Notes under the pieces: model-generated | Databases searched by the model: none | Told to the model about the DNA's origin: nothing | What the model saw: the letters and a program-made list of their open reading frames with translations, nothing else | Source of the DNA: SIG440 sp045120135 | GTDB lineage: Bacteria > Bacillota > Clostridia > Monoglobales > Monoglobaceae | Direction of reading: 5' to 3' | NCBI GenBank assembly: GCA_045120135.1 | Contig: JBGVEN010000001.1 | Coordinates: 303,653 to 367,652, forward strand | DNA length: 64,000 nt | Shown: positions 35,219 to 43,371 of the stretch, piece by piece | Layout of the letters: every line of letters begins with the position of its first letter | How positions within the stretch are numbered: position 1 is the stretch's first letter | Position numbers and translations under genes: made by a program

Positions 35219-35246
35219 AAAGACCGTCCTTTTCGGGACGGTCTTT
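35219..35246 (+). terminator. Intrinsic terminator
   Basis: AAAGACCGTCC, short T-rich loop, GGGACGGTCTTT. It closes the clpX-lipoprotein transcript. Confidence 0.88.
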
Positions 35247-35263
35247 GAATGAGAGGAATAACA

Positions 35264-35788
35264 ATGGATAAACTTTTAATTGTTGTAGATATGCAAAATG
35301 ACTTTATTAACGGAACTTTGGGAACAAGTGAGGCGCAAAGCATTGTTGATAAGGTAGTACATAAAATAGATGGCTTTGAGGGTTCAATTATTGCCACGAT
35401 GGATACTCACCGTGACGATTATCTTGAAACCCGTGAAGGCAAATTTCTGCCGGTATCCCATTGTATAAAAAATACTGAAGGTTGGGAAATTGAAAAACGG
35501 GTAATGTCAGCACTTAAGCGTAAAGGCTTCAGACTGGTTGAAAAACCGACATTTGGCTCGGTAGAGTTGCCTAAATTGATAAAGGAAAAATTCAATCCTG
35601 ATAAATTGAGTATTGAGCTTATAGGTCTTTGTACGGATATTTGCGTTGTGTCCAATGCAATGCTTTTAAAAGCGACATTTCCCGAAGTGGATATTTCCGT
35701 GGACTCAAGCTGTTGCGCCGGAGTAACGCCGGAAAAGCACGAGGCGGCATTGGAGACAATGCGTTCATGTCAGATTGAAGTTAAGTAA
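35264..35788 (+). CDS. Isochorismatase-family cysteine hydrolase
   Basis: A 174-residue hydrolase. The catalytic Asp is in LIVVDMQNDFINGTLG, a Lys in the VEKPTFGS segment, and the nucleophile Cys in IGLCTDICVVSNAML. This triad (Asp-Lys-Cys) fits nicotinamidases and related amidases; nicotinamide salvage is plausible but ureidoacrylate- or isochorismate-type substrates cannot be excluded. ATG 35264 is preferred to 35249 because GAGAGGAATAAC lies between them. Flanked by terminators on both sides, so probably monocistronic. Confidence 0.85.
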   Translation: MDKLLIVVDMQNDFINGTLGTSEAQSIVDKVVHKIDGFEGSIIATMDTHRDDYLETREGKFLPVSHCIKNTEGWEIEKRVMSALKRKGFRLVEKPTFGSVELPKLIKEKFNPDKLSIELIGLCTDICVVSNAMLLKATFPEVDISVDSSCCAGVTPEKHEAALETMRSCQIEVK

Positions 35789-35803
35789 ATATTGTTTTTT
35801 TTT

Positions 35804-35829
35804 GCCCGACTGTTAGTCGGGCTTTTTTT
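35804..35829 (+). terminator. Intrinsic terminator
   Basis: GCCCGAC, loop TGTTA, GTCGGGC, then seven T. A run of T also precedes it, so it may work both ways. Confidence 0.92.
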
Positions 35830-35855
35830 ACACCAATTTTTCCATATGGCATAAT
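35827..35855 (+). promoter_or_regulatory. Candidate promoter for dpaAB
   Basis: TTTACA (35827-35832), 17-base spacer, CATAAT (35850-35855). A -10 starting CATA with ACA in the -35 would also suit the mother-cell sigma factors E or K, and dipicolinate synthesis is a mother-cell function, so a sporulation sigma is likely. The sequence does not decide. Confidence 0.5.
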
Positions 35856-35896
35856 ATGTAACATAGCGACTTTAAAAGTTTTGGAGGACAAAAATT

Positions 35897-36784
35897 ATGG
35901 GAGGAAATAAAGACAGATACCGGCTTCTGTTTGTGGGCGGAGATAACAGACAACTTCGTGCTGCAAACCGCACGGCTGAAAACGGAGTGCAGGTAACAGC
36001 ACTGGGCTTTTCAGAACCAATTGCGGGAAATGTGAGTCGTATTGATGATATAAAAGATAAGGAATTTGATTATACAGCAGTTGTGTTGCCTCTTCCGTAT
36101 TCAACAGACGGGGTAAATATAAATGCTCCGGAACTTAAGAAAAAACTGGCTGTATCCGAGGTGTTCCAAAAATTACCGACGGATTGCTGCGTGTTTGCCG
36201 GCAAGTGTGATGCAGACTTACGTAAATTGGCTGAAGGGAAGAATATCACTCTTGTTGATTATTTTGACAGAGAGGAACTGCAAATTTTAAATGCAATTCC
36301 GACGGCCGAAGGGGCTATCCAGATTGCTATGCAGGAAACACCGTTTACGCTTCATTCATCTGAATGCCTGATTATAGGTAATGGTAGAATAGGAAAAATT
36401 TTAGCCAAAATGCTTCAGGGAATAGGTGCATCGGTAACGGTTGCATCCCGTAAACGCAAGGATATGGCACAGGTGGTGTCGTATGGCTATAAAAGTCTTG
36501 GAATAGGTGAACTGTATGATTATGTGGGTAACTTTGATGTTATATTCAATACTGCCCCAAGTCTTGTTTTGGATGCTGATATGCTTGTTAAAACACGCCG
36601 CGATGCGGTTGTAATTGACCTTGCATCAAAACCAGGCGGTGTAGACTTTGAAGTGGCACGAAAAATGGGGATAAAGGTCATCTGGGCACTGTCGCTTCCG
36701 GGTAAGGTCGCTCCGCATACTGCGGGAGATATAATAGGTAAGACGATTCTGAATATACTGAATGAATTGGAGGCAAAACAATGA
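35897..36784 (+). CDS. spoVFA: Dipicolinate synthase subunit A
   Basis: A 295-residue protein that with subunit B converts dihydrodipicolinate to dipicolinic acid, the calcium chelator of the spore core. N-terminal half is a flavodoxin/Rossmann-like region (LLFVGGDNRQLRAANRTAENG), the C-terminal half an NAD(P)-binding fold with LIIGNGRIGKILAKMLQG (near residue 156) and FNTAPSLVLDADML. Overlaps spoVFB by four bases. Upstream GGAGG site and a candidate mother-cell promoter. Normal length. Confidence 0.94.
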   Translation: MGGNKDRYRLLFVGGDNRQLRAANRTAENGVQVTALGFSEPIAGNVSRIDDIKDKEFDYTAVVLPLPYSTDGVNINAPELKKKLAVSEVFQKLPTDCCVFAGKCDADLRKLAEGKNITLVDYFDREELQILNAIPTAEGAIQIAMQETPFTLHSSECLIIGNGRIGKILAKMLQGIGASVTVASRKRKDMAQVVSYGYKSLGIGELYDYVGNFDVIFNTAPSLVLDADMLVKTRRDAVVIDLASKPGGVDFEVARKMGIKVIWALSLPGKVAPHTAGDIIGKTILNILNELEAKQ

Positions 36785-37368
36785 AACTGAAAAGTAAAAC
36801 AGTTGGTTTTGCCATAACGGGTTCTTTTTGCACCTTCAGCAAGGTTTTTCCGGAGATGGAAAAAATTGTAAAAGAGGGGGCAAAGGTTGTACCGATTATG
36901 TCGGAAATCAGCTATAATACCGATACAAGATTTGGTAAAGCAAAAGAACATATAGAAAGAATGGAACAAATTACCGGGGAAAAAGTGATAGCAACAATAC
37001 GGGATGCAGAACCTATCGGACCCAAAAAGCTACTTGATATTCTTGTTGTTGCACCCTGTACAGGAAACACTATTGCCAAAATAGCAAACGGAATTGCAGA
37101 TTCAAGTGTAACGCTTGCGGTTAAGTCGCATCTTCGTAACAAAAGACCGGTGGTTATTGCTGTTTCAACCAATGATGGTCTTGCTAATAATGCAAGGAAT
37201 ATAGGTGTTCTTTCAAATATGAAGAATATCTATCTTGTACCCATAGGACAGGACGATTGGGTGGAAAAGGAAAATTCTCTCGTTGCAGATATGAAACAAA
37301 TAATCCCTGCAACAGAAGAGGCATTAGACGGAAAACAGCTTCAACCGGTAATAATACTTCACAACTAA
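36781..37368 (+). CDS. spoVFB: Dipicolinate synthase subunit B (flavoprotein)
   Basis: A 195-residue flavoprotein-fold subunit. Segments GFAITGSFCTFSKVFPEMEKI at the start, PIMSEIS, DILVVAPCTGNTIAKIANGIADSSVTLAVKSHLR (the HFCD-type PCTGNT loop) and PVVIAVSTNDGLANNA match the family. ATGA overlap with spoVFA ensures equal synthesis. Followed by a terminator at 37375. Its presence shows this lineage uses the DpaAB route to dipicolinate rather than the EtfA-type route of some Clostridium species. Confidence 0.95.
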   Translation: MKLKSKTVGFAITGSFCTFSKVFPEMEKIVKEGAKVVPIMSEISYNTDTRFGKAKEHIERMEQITGEKVIATIRDAEPIGPKKLLDILVVAPCTGNTIAKIANGIADSSVTLAVKSHLRNKRPVVIAVSTNDGLANNARNIGVLSNMKNIYLVPIGQDDWVEKENSLVADMKQIIPATEEALDGKQLQPVIILHN

Positions 37369-37374
37369 TATTCG

Positions 37375-37408
37375 GGCGGTGTGCGGATTTGTGCACCGCC
37401 TGTTTATT
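37375..37408 (+). terminator. Intrinsic terminator after spoVFB
   Basis: GGCGGTG, 12-base loop, CACCGCC, then TGTTTATT. Confidence 0.8.
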
Positions 37409-37434
37409 CTAAGGGTAATTTTAACATATAATAC

Positions 37435-37463
37435 TTGATTTTTAAAAAAAAATGTTGTATACT
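37435..37463 (+). promoter_or_regulatory. Sigma-A promoter for the TRAP-like gene
   Basis: TTGATT (37435-37440), A-rich 17-base spacer, TATACT (37458-37463). It gives a leader of about 75 bases with one short CGGT/ACCG hairpin. Confidence 0.68.
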
Positions 37464-37545
37464 GATAATGAATGGCTTGACTTTCGGTGCGGATACCGGA
37501 ACACATAAAAAAGCTGTAAAAAAGAGCGGAAAGGTTGTGCGATGT

Positions 37546-37782
37546 ATGAGTGACAACTATAAAAATGATGCGGCGCTGGGTGAATATGTTACCATAGTTG
37601 CTGAAGAAGACGGTGTAAATATAATCGGTCTTAAAAGAGGTCAGGACACCAAATTTCATCATACAGAAAAGTTGGATAAAGGTGAAGTATTTCTTTGCCA
37701 GTTTACAGAAAATACATCAGCAATTAAAATCCGCGGAAAAGCAAAGGTCCACACCAAGATGGGCGTTATTCAGGCAGGATAA
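37546..37782 (+). CDS. mtrB: TRAP-like trp RNA-binding attenuation protein (MtrB homologue)
   Basis: A 78-residue protein clearly matching Bacillus TRAP: EDGVNIIGL, then RGQDTKFHHTEKLDKGEV, then QFTENTSAIKIRGKA. TRAP forms an 11-mer that binds (G/U)AG repeats in trp leaders when loaded with tryptophan. RNA-contact residues equivalent to Bacillus Lys37, Lys56 and Arg58 are kept (Lys42, Lys61, Arg63 here), as are pocket residues Thr30, Gln47, Thr49 and Ser53. Bacillus Thr25, a tryptophan contact, is Lys30 here. ATG 37546 is chosen over upstream frame because it matches the family length. No trp gene or anti-TRAP gene is nearby. Confidence 0.88.
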   Translation: MSDNYKNDAALGEYVTIVAEEDGVNIIGLKRGQDTKFHHTEKLDKGEVFLCQFTENTSAIKIRGKAKVHTKMGVIQAG

Positions 37783-37809
37783 CGGACCGGCTTTTGGAGG
37801 AAGTAAAAG

Positions 37810-38346
37810 ATGTTACCAAATATTTTAACAACGGTAAGGCTGGTTATAATTCCGTTTTTTGCGTATTTTATGCTTAATTCGGAGAACTTTCTAATTCCGT
37901 TGCTTCTCTTTGTTCTTTCGGGCGTCACGGATATTGTAGACGGTTGGATAGCAAGGCGTTTTAATATGATTACTGATGTAGGAAGTGTATATGACCCGCT
38001 TGTAGACAAGCTTATGCAAATTACGGCGGTAGTATGTCTTTCTGTTAACGGAACGATACCGGGTTGGGTGATTTGTGTAGTTGCATTCAGAGAATTTTCG
38101 ATGATTGCTGTCGGAGTTGTTCTCTACCTGAAAAAGATAGTTGTTCACTCAAATTGGTATGGAAAGGCTGCAACAGTTTTCTTTTATGCAGTAATGCTTG
38201 TTTTTATAATGTTCCCGGCGATTGATGAGACTATCAAGACAGTATTGCTTGCGGCACTTGTTGTAGTTATGATTGCCGCTGCGATAGGGTATCTTGTCAA
38301 GATTTCGGGGGCGGACAGAGCGAGCATATATAAAAAGAAGGCATAG
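37810..38346 (+). CDS. pgsA: CDP-diacylglycerol-glycerol-3-phosphate phosphatidyltransferase
   Basis: A 178-residue membrane enzyme making phosphatidylglycerol phosphate. The CDP-alcohol phosphotransferase motif is complete: Asp44-Gly45-x2-Ala48-Arg49...Gly58...Asp62...Asp66. Four to five hydrophobic helices. It starts MLPNILTTVRLVIIPFF, typical of PgsA. 27 bases after mtrB, preceded by GGAGGAAGTAAAAG, so co-transcribed with it. Confidence 0.93.
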   Translation: MLPNILTTVRLVIIPFFAYFMLNSENFLIPLLLFVLSGVTDIVDGWIARRFNMITDVGSVYDPLVDKLMQITAVVCLSVNGTIPGWVICVVAFREFSMIAVGVVLYLKKIVVHSNWYGKAATVFFYAVMLVFIMFPAIDETIKTVLLAALVVVMIAAAIGYLVKISGADRASIYKKKA

Positions 38347-38406
38347 AATTTGGCGAAATTTGACTGATTAAGTAAAATATTTATACCATAAAGGCAAGCT
38401 TGTGTA

Positions 38407-38435
38407 TTGACAATGAGTATGGCCTTTGGTATACT
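38407..38435 (+). promoter_or_regulatory. Sigma-A promoter for the polysaccharide-regulation genes
   Basis: Near-consensus TTGACA (38407-38412), 17-base spacer, TATACT (38430-38435). Confidence 0.85.
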
Positions 38436-38468
38436 AAAATAAATAAAAATTTTGTGTGAGGAATGGTT

Positions 38469-39296
38469 ATGGAACAGTTTGAGGATATAAGCTTAAAACG
38501 GCTGGCGGAAATACTTCTTAAGAAAATTGGATTTATCGTTGCAGCCACTTTGATTGCCGGTGTTCTTTCTTTTATTTACAGTGAGATGATGATTGTGCCG
38601 GAGTACGAATCATCAGTTTCGTTGTATGTTAATAACGAAACTGAGTCATCAGTTAACAAAACTCTTGGCAGTGATATTCAAGCCTCGCAGATGTTGGTTG
38701 ATACATATATTGTAATTATTAAAAGTGATACAGTTTTAAATCAGGTAAGCCAGAAGCTTGCTGAAAAAGATATAATGGGCTATGATGCAGAGGCACTTCG
38801 ACGCAGTATTACAGCCAGTGCGGTAGATGCAACTGAAATATTTGAGGTTACTGTCAGAGACACAGATCCGATGAATACCTATACAATTGCTAATACTATT
38901 GCAGATGTGGCGCCGCCGATTATTCAGGATTTTGTTGAGGCCAGCTCGGTCAAGGTTATTGACTATGCGATTGTAGGAGAAAGAGTATCGCCCAACATTC
39001 AGAAAAATATGGTTTTGGGTTTGATTTTTGGTTTCCTTCTCAGTTGCTTGTTCGTTGTTCTGAGAGAAATCTTTGATATGAGAATTAAAGATGAGGATGT
39101 GCTTGAGCAGTGGTTTAAAATTCCGATTCTCGGCGTTATTCCTGATATATCGAATTCACAGGTTAAAAGACAGGGTTATTACTCATACAGACGAGGCGGA
39201 CAGCCTTACACATATCAGCAGAAAGGAGTGAAGAACGATGGCGGAAAATCAAATAAAAATGAGTTGGTTTCAGAAAATAAGACAAATTCCAAGTAA
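38469..39296 (+). CDS. Wzz/CpsC-type polysaccharide co-polymerase (tyrosine-kinase modulator)
   Basis: A 275-residue membrane protein with an N-terminal helix (about 20-38), a periplasm-side-like loop containing YESSVSLYVNNETE, and a second helix (NMVLGLIFGFLLSCLFVVLREIFD, near 180-200) followed by a cytosolic tail. This is the Wzz fold of CpsC/YveK modulators that activate the BY-kinase and set chain length. ATG 38469 has GAGGA six bases upstream; 38463 is too close to that site. It overlaps the kinase gene by 59 bases. Confidence 0.87.
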   Translation: MEQFEDISLKRLAEILLKKIGFIVAATLIAGVLSFIYSEMMIVPEYESSVSLYVNNETESSVNKTLGSDIQASQMLVDTYIVIIKSDTVLNQVSQKLAEKDIMGYDAEALRRSITASAVDATEIFEVTVRDTDPMNTYTIANTIADVAPPIIQDFVEASSVKVIDYAIVGERVSPNIQKNMVLGLIFGFLLSCLFVVLREIFDMRIKDEDVLEQWFKIPILGVIPDISNSQVKRQGYYSYRRGGQPYTYQQKGVKNDGGKSNKNELVSENKTNSK

Positions 39297-40146
39297 TATT
39301 GCAAGAGAAAAGCAAAGAAAATTTCTTGTTCAGGACCACGAATTCATCCGCGAAAAAGTTCTTAACTCCAAAAGTCCTTTCCATGTTCGTGAGGCATATA
39401 AGGCTCTTAGAACCAACCTGATTTTTTCACTTTCAGCAGAGGGCTGTAAAAAGATAGCGGTTACAAGTGCTCTTGCATCCGAGGGTAAAAGTACAAACTG
39501 TCTTAACCTCGCTATTACATTTGCTGAGATGGAAGCAAAGGTTTTGATTATTGACTGCGACCTTCGCCGTCCCAACCTTGCAAGACTTCTGGATGTTCAG
39601 AATGCTCCGGGTCTCAGCAATTACCTTGTTGGTCTTAATACAAGCGATGAGATTGTTCGTAAATCAATATATAATAACCTCAGCTATATAACAGCAGGCA
39701 ATATCCCGCCGAATCCGGTTGAACTTCTTAGTTCGGAAAATATGGCAAGACTTATGGAAAAGTTGGAAACAGAATTTGACTATATCTTCCTAGATACACC
39801 TCCGGTAAACCTTGTTATTGATACTGTTGTGGTTTCAAAATATGTACATGGTGTTGTTATGATAGCTCTTCAAAATTCAACCGATAAGGAAGCTGTAAGA
39901 TATGCGCTCAGTCAGTTGAATTTTGCAGGAACAAAGGTCCTTGGTTTTGTACTTAACGGTGTTGTATATGGCAATAACGGTGCATATAAAAATGTTAACA
40001 AGAGAAAATACTATCGCTATTTCAGCTCTAGCGGCCGCAAAAAGGGCGGAAGAGGCTATGGCGGATACGGCGGTAGCTATGGTGGTTCATACGGAAATTA
40101 TGGCAGCTATAAAAATTATGGCAATTATGGCAGTTACGGTAAATAA
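39238..40146 (+). CDS. CpsD-type bacterial tyrosine kinase with Gly/Tyr-rich tail
   Basis: A 302-residue BY-kinase. Walker A is ASEGKSTNCLN (about 80-90), Walker A' LIIDCDLRRP (103-112), Walker B YIFLDTPP. The autophosphorylation tail is unusual: after NKRKYYRYF it continues as a long run of Gly-Tyr-Ser-Asn repeats (GYGGYGGSYGGSYG and so on) to the end, with more than a dozen Tyr. It acts with the CpsC-like modulator and CpsB phosphatase to control polysaccharide synthesis. Starts 59 bases inside the upstream gene, after AGAAAGGAGTGAAGAACG. Confidence 0.9.
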   Translation: MAENQIKMSWFQKIRQIPSNIAREKQRKFLVQDHEFIREKVLNSKSPFHVREAYKALRTNLIFSLSAEGCKKIAVTSALASEGKSTNCLNLAITFAEMEAKVLIIDCDLRRPNLARLLDVQNAPGLSNYLVGLNTSDEIVRKSIYNNLSYITAGNIPPNPVELLSSENMARLMEKLETEFDYIFLDTPPVNLVIDTVVVSKYVHGVVMIALQNSTDKEAVRYALSQLNFAGTKVLGFVLNGVVYGNNGAYKNVNKRKYYRYFSSSGRKKGGRGYGGYGGSYGGSYGNYGSYKNYGNYGSYGK

Positions 40147-40179
40147 ACCGTAGTTGTTGTGCCTTAAATAAACGACAGT

Positions 40180-40206
40180 TGCGGCGGTAATAAATTTATC
40201 GCCGCA
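40180..40206 (+). other. Hairpin without a T-run
   Basis: TGCGGCG, 13-base loop, CGCCGCA between the kinase and phosphatase genes. No U-tract follows, so it may be a processing or stability site rather than a terminator. Confidence 0.5.
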
Positions 40207-40255
40207 GTAAAATAAAATAATTTCCTCATTTTCATTAAAGAAAGTAGGAACAAAT

Positions 40256-40969
40256 ATGATAGATATACACACACATATACTTCCCGAAATGGACGATGGA
40301 AGCCGGAATGTCGACGAGAGTATAGTTATGCTTGGTATGCTGTCAGAACAGGGAGTTGATACAGTTGTGGCAACTCCTCATTTTTATATTGACAGAACAA
40401 ATCCCGATGATTTTTTGCAAAGCCGAGATTCTTCTTTTGAAAAGTTGAAAAAACAGATTGCAGATATGGAACATCGTCCACAAATTGCATTGGGTGCGGA
40501 GGTTCAGTTCTATAATGAAATTACATCCCTTGATGGAATTGAGCAATTTTGTCTGGGCGAATCAAATTACATACTTATTGAGATGCCATTTACTCAGTGG
40601 AACGGATATGTTTATCAAACGCTCAACAATTTATCTGCTTCAAGAAGAATAACTCCGGTTATTGCACACCTTGAAAGATACCTTGATTTTATGAATGAGA
40701 AAGAAACTGTGCTTAGACTTAAGGAGGCAGGTGCACTTATTCAGATAAACTGTAGTTTTCTTGCGGATAGAATAGGAAGAAGAAAGGCCTTGAACCTTGT
40801 GAAAAAGGGTGAGGTAAGCTTTCTTGGCTCTGATTGTCATAACACAACAACCCGTCTTCCGGATATGAAGGATGGAGTTGACATTATCAGAAAAAAATTG
40901 GGAGATAATGGTTTGGAGCGTATTGTTTACAGAGAAGATAAACTGTTGCAAAAAATGGTTACATATTAA
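40256..40969 (+). CDS. CpsB/YwqE-type PHP-domain tyrosine phosphatase
   Basis: A 237-residue metal-dependent phosphatase. Metal motifs: MIDIHTHILPEMDDGSRN at the start, VVATPHFYIDR, LGAEVQF, VIAHLERYL and LGSDCHNTTTRLPDM. It removes phosphate from the Tyr cluster of the BY-kinase. Preceded by AAAGAAAGTAGG. Third gene of the CpsC-CpsD-CpsB set. Confidence 0.9.
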   Translation: MIDIHTHILPEMDDGSRNVDESIVMLGMLSEQGVDTVVATPHFYIDRTNPDDFLQSRDSSFEKLKKQIADMEHRPQIALGAEVQFYNEITSLDGIEQFCLGESNYILIEMPFTQWNGYVYQTLNNLSASRRITPVIAHLERYLDFMNEKETVLRLKEAGALIQINCSFLADRIGRRKALNLVKKGEVSFLGSDCHNTTTRLPDMKDGVDIIRKKLGDNGLERIVYREDKLLQKMVTY

Positions 40970-40993
40970 GCGGATAGAAGGAAGAACTGCTGA

Positions 40994-41515
40994 ATGGTAA
41001 GAATGTCTGATGATAAAATTAAAATAGAAAAGCTTTATCTTGTGTTACTGTGGGTACTTGCAATTTTATACTTTTATTTTATTTCAATACATTCCTCATT
41101 GTCGGCTGAAGCTTCAGCTAAGGTAAGCAGAGTGATTGCTAAAAAAGCTTTTTTGGTTGTGGAAAATGTAACTGAGACGATGCAGATGGGAGATAAAAAG
41201 GATATTTCCTATAGAAACGTAGTTATTTTTATAAGAAAATCTGCACATGTGATTAATTTTTATATTCTTGGATTTTTATATAGTATGACAGCTCTAAAGA
41301 CTAATCCCCAAAAGACTTTAAGTGTTTTTGCTGCGGCAATTATATGCGGACTTTTAGGAGCAATAATTGATGAATGCAATCAACTTTTTGTCCATGGAAG
41401 AAGTGCTGAGATAAATGATGTTTTTATTGATTTTATTGGGGTGTTATGGGGTTGTATAACTTTTTTTGTTGGGATTATTGTATGTAAAGTACAAAAATAC
41501 GGAAGGAATATGTGA
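40994..41515 (+). CDS. VanZ-like membrane protein
   Basis: A 173-residue protein with about four hydrophobic helices. The VanZ-type segments are FIRKSAHVINFYILGFL and IIDECNQLFVHGRSAEINDVFIDFIGVLWG, matching the family pattern of a conserved His, DExxQ, and GR...D...D. VanZ proteins affect teicoplanin resistance and envelope stress in some Gram-positives; biochemical action is not settled. Lies in the polysaccharide cluster 25 bases after the phosphatase. Confidence 0.83.
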   Translation: MVRMSDDKIKIEKLYLVLLWVLAILYFYFISIHSSLSAEASAKVSRVIAKKAFLVVENVTETMQMGDKKDISYRNVVIFIRKSAHVINFYILGFLYSMTALKTNPQKTLSVFAAAIICGLLGAIIDECNQLFVHGRSAEINDVFIDFIGVLWGCITFFVGIIVCKVQKYGRNM

Positions 41516-41516
41516 T

Positions 41517-42209
41517 ATGAAGAAAAAGACGAAGGTTCTTTTTGCTTTTTTAATATTAATTGCAGCATTGATTTTTGGTGTTGGTATCTGGCAGTGGAAT
41601 AATATAGTTGCTGTATACAAAACAGTAACCACTACGCAAGAACAGCTTGAACAGGAAATTAACCAAAATAAGCAAGGTCTTGAGGAAGAATTAAATCAAA
41701 AATATTCCACAATAGTGAGTGATTTTTCGGCAGAGGAAGAAAAAAAGCTGATTAAAGGTGAAATTACTGTAGAGCAAGCGATAGAAAACCTTAATAAGCG
41801 TTATGAAAAAAAGAAGAATGAAAAATCTTCAACAGGTCAATCCAATAATACAAATGCTGAAAAGATTGATGAATTAATTGGGGATAAAGTAATAGAATTA
41901 TATAGTCTGAAGGCATATTATTTAGGACAGCTTGGTCAGATGGAAGCAACGATTAAAAGTGAGTATGCTGCAATGCCCACCGAAAAGAAAAACCTTGTTG
42001 GCAAAAAAGAACTTGTCACCAAGCATATGGGTGTTGCGCTTGGCCTGATGAACCAGTGCGATGCAAAGGTTGCTGAACTTGTTGCCGGCCTTGAGTCAGA
42101 GCTGAAAAAGCTTGGCGGAGATACCTCTATCATCAAAATAATTAAGGATACGTACGAAAAGGAAAAAGCTTTAAAAAAGGCACAATACCTTAAATTAATA
42201 AATGAATAG
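41517..42209 (+). CDS. Single-pass membrane protein with coiled coil, unknown
   Basis: A 230-residue protein with basic start MKKKTKVLF, one helix (AFLILIAALIFGVGIW), then a Gln/Glu/Lys-rich coiled-coil segment (QEQLEQEINQNKQGLEEELNQK) and a mostly helical remainder. No enzymatic motif. ATG 41517 follows GGAAGGAATATGTG and directly abuts the VanZ stop, so they are coupled. The outside part probably interacts with the envelope or the SLH protein encoded next; that is inference from position. Confidence 0.7.
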   Translation: MKKKTKVLFAFLILIAALIFGVGIWQWNNIVAVYKTVTTTQEQLEQEINQNKQGLEEELNQKYSTIVSDFSAEEEKKLIKGEITVEQAIENLNKRYEKKKNEKSSTGQSNNTNAEKIDELIGDKVIELYSLKAYYLGQLGQMEATIKSEYAAMPTEKKNLVGKKELVTKHMGVALGLMNQCDAKVAELVAGLESELKKLGGDTSIIKIIKDTYEKEKALKKAQYLKLINE

Positions 42210-42227
42210 GCGAAAAAGGTGACAACT

Positions 42228-43160
42228 ATGAGGTGTTTAGGGTTTATAAAGAAAATTACAGCAATGTGTATAATAATATGTCTTGTTGCTTCGAGTGGAG
42301 TTTTTGCATTTCCTGATGTGGACGAGAATTCTAAAATGGGTGTAGCAATAGTAAAAATGCAGAAAGCGGGATATATTCGCGGGTTTGAAGATGGAACATT
42401 CAGGCCGAATGCAACTCTTACCCGTGCGGAATTTGTAACTATAATAAATAAAATGTATGGGTACAGAGTCAAAGCTGAGAACTTTTTTACAGATGTGAGT
42501 GCAAATGAATGGTATTACACAGATGTTCTTTGCGGTGTTCAGGCAGGGTATATAAAGGGTCATGATGACAAAACCTTCAGACCAAACGATACCGTAACCC
42601 GGGAACAGGTATGCGTAATGATGAATCGCATTTTAAATGTGGAACTTATTCCCTATGGGAAAAAGATAACCGATACAGTTTCAGACTGGGCAAAGGATAG
42701 TGTAGAAAAGCTGGTATCAAATAGATTTTTTACGCTTGAGGAAGGCGGAAAATTTCGCGCGTTGCAACCGATAACACGTGGCGAAACATGTGAAGCCTTG
42801 GAAAAGTGTATTGTGGACGTCCCAATTGAAATCGTGCCCGTTGACCTTGAAAATATGGTCAGAGAAGAGTTAGAAGAAAGACTTTCAAGTATGATTAATA
42901 TAATGGAAACGACCATTATTCCGGGTTGTACATACGAAGGAACTATTGATGTTGCAAAACGTGTTACCGAGAGTATGAAAAAATATCTTGAAGATGAAAA
43001 TTATGATTATCTCAAGGATGCAAAGGATACATATCAGGTGTATAAAACTCTTGGATATACAAAGACTGCTGAGTTGAAACGGTTAATTATTGACAACATA
43101 GATACCGAAAACATATCCATATTATTTGATTTCTTCTATACGCCGGATATCGAAGGATAA
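42228..43160 (+). CDS. S-layer homology (SLH) domain protein
   Basis: A 310-residue exported protein. Signal peptide (helix IIICLVASSGVFAF, cleavage near residue 28) leads straight into SLH repeats: AGYIRGFEDGTFRPNATLTRAEFVTIINK, then AGYIKGHDDKTFRPNDTVTREQVCVMMNR, then a degenerate third ending PITRGETCEALEK. SLH domains bind pyruvylated secondary wall polymers. The C-terminal 110 residues are acidic and helical with no known motif. It ends the envelope cluster, just before tRNA-Met. Confidence 0.87.
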   Translation: MRCLGFIKKITAMCIIICLVASSGVFAFPDVDENSKMGVAIVKMQKAGYIRGFEDGTFRPNATLTRAEFVTIINKMYGYRVKAENFFTDVSANEWYYTDVLCGVQAGYIKGHDDKTFRPNDTVTREQVCVMMNRILNVELIPYGKKITDTVSDWAKDSVEKLVSNRFFTLEEGGKFRALQPITRGETCEALEKCIVDVPIEIVPVDLENMVREELEERLSSMINIMETTIIPGCTYEGTIDVAKRVTESMKKYLEDENYDYLKDAKDTYQVYKTLGYTKTAELKRLIIDNIDTENISILFDFFYTPDIEG

Positions 43161-43198
43161 ATTAAAATTTGAAGTTGCAATAAATATAGATTTTTTAC

Positions 43199-43227
43199 TT
43201 GACAAAGAGCGATGTTTGAGTTATAAT
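43199..43227 (+). promoter_or_regulatory. Sigma-A promoter for tRNA-Met
   Basis: Perfect TTGACA (43199-43204), 17-base spacer, perfect TATAAT (43222-43227). A full consensus promoter as expected for stable RNA; start about 43234. Confidence 0.92.
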
Positions 43228-43250
43228 ATCTCTTGTTGCAATTCAAATAC

Positions 43251-43327
43251 GGATCTTTAGCTCAGTTGGTTAGAGCAACCGGCTCATAACCGGTTGGTCC
43301 GGGGTTCGAGTCCCTGAAGATCCACCA
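43251..43327 (+). tRNA. tRNA-Met (anticodon CAT)
   Basis: 77 bases including encoded CCA. Acceptor stem GGATCTT / AAGATCC, D-loop AGCTCAGTTGGTTAGAGC, anticodon arm ACCGG-CTCATAA-CCGGT with CAT anticodon, T-arm GGGGTTCGAGTCCC. The acceptor pairs fully at 1-72, so it is elongator Met or a lysidine-type Ile-tRNA, not initiator. The 3' end is the probable attachment site of the element that follows. Confidence 0.95.
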
Positions 43328-43333
43328 AAATTC

Positions 43334-43371
43334 GCGGTCAAAATAGATGCAATCTGTTTTGACCGCATTTT
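43334..43371 (+). terminator. Terminator after tRNA-Met
   Basis: GCGGTCAAAA, 13-base loop, TTTTGACCGC, then ATTTTT. It starts seven bases after the tRNA CCA. Confidence 0.88.

Noticed and set aside
37470..37545. TRAP-binding (G/U)AG repeats in the leader of its own gene
   Set aside because: Only scattered triplets, not regularly spaced, so autoregulation is not supported.
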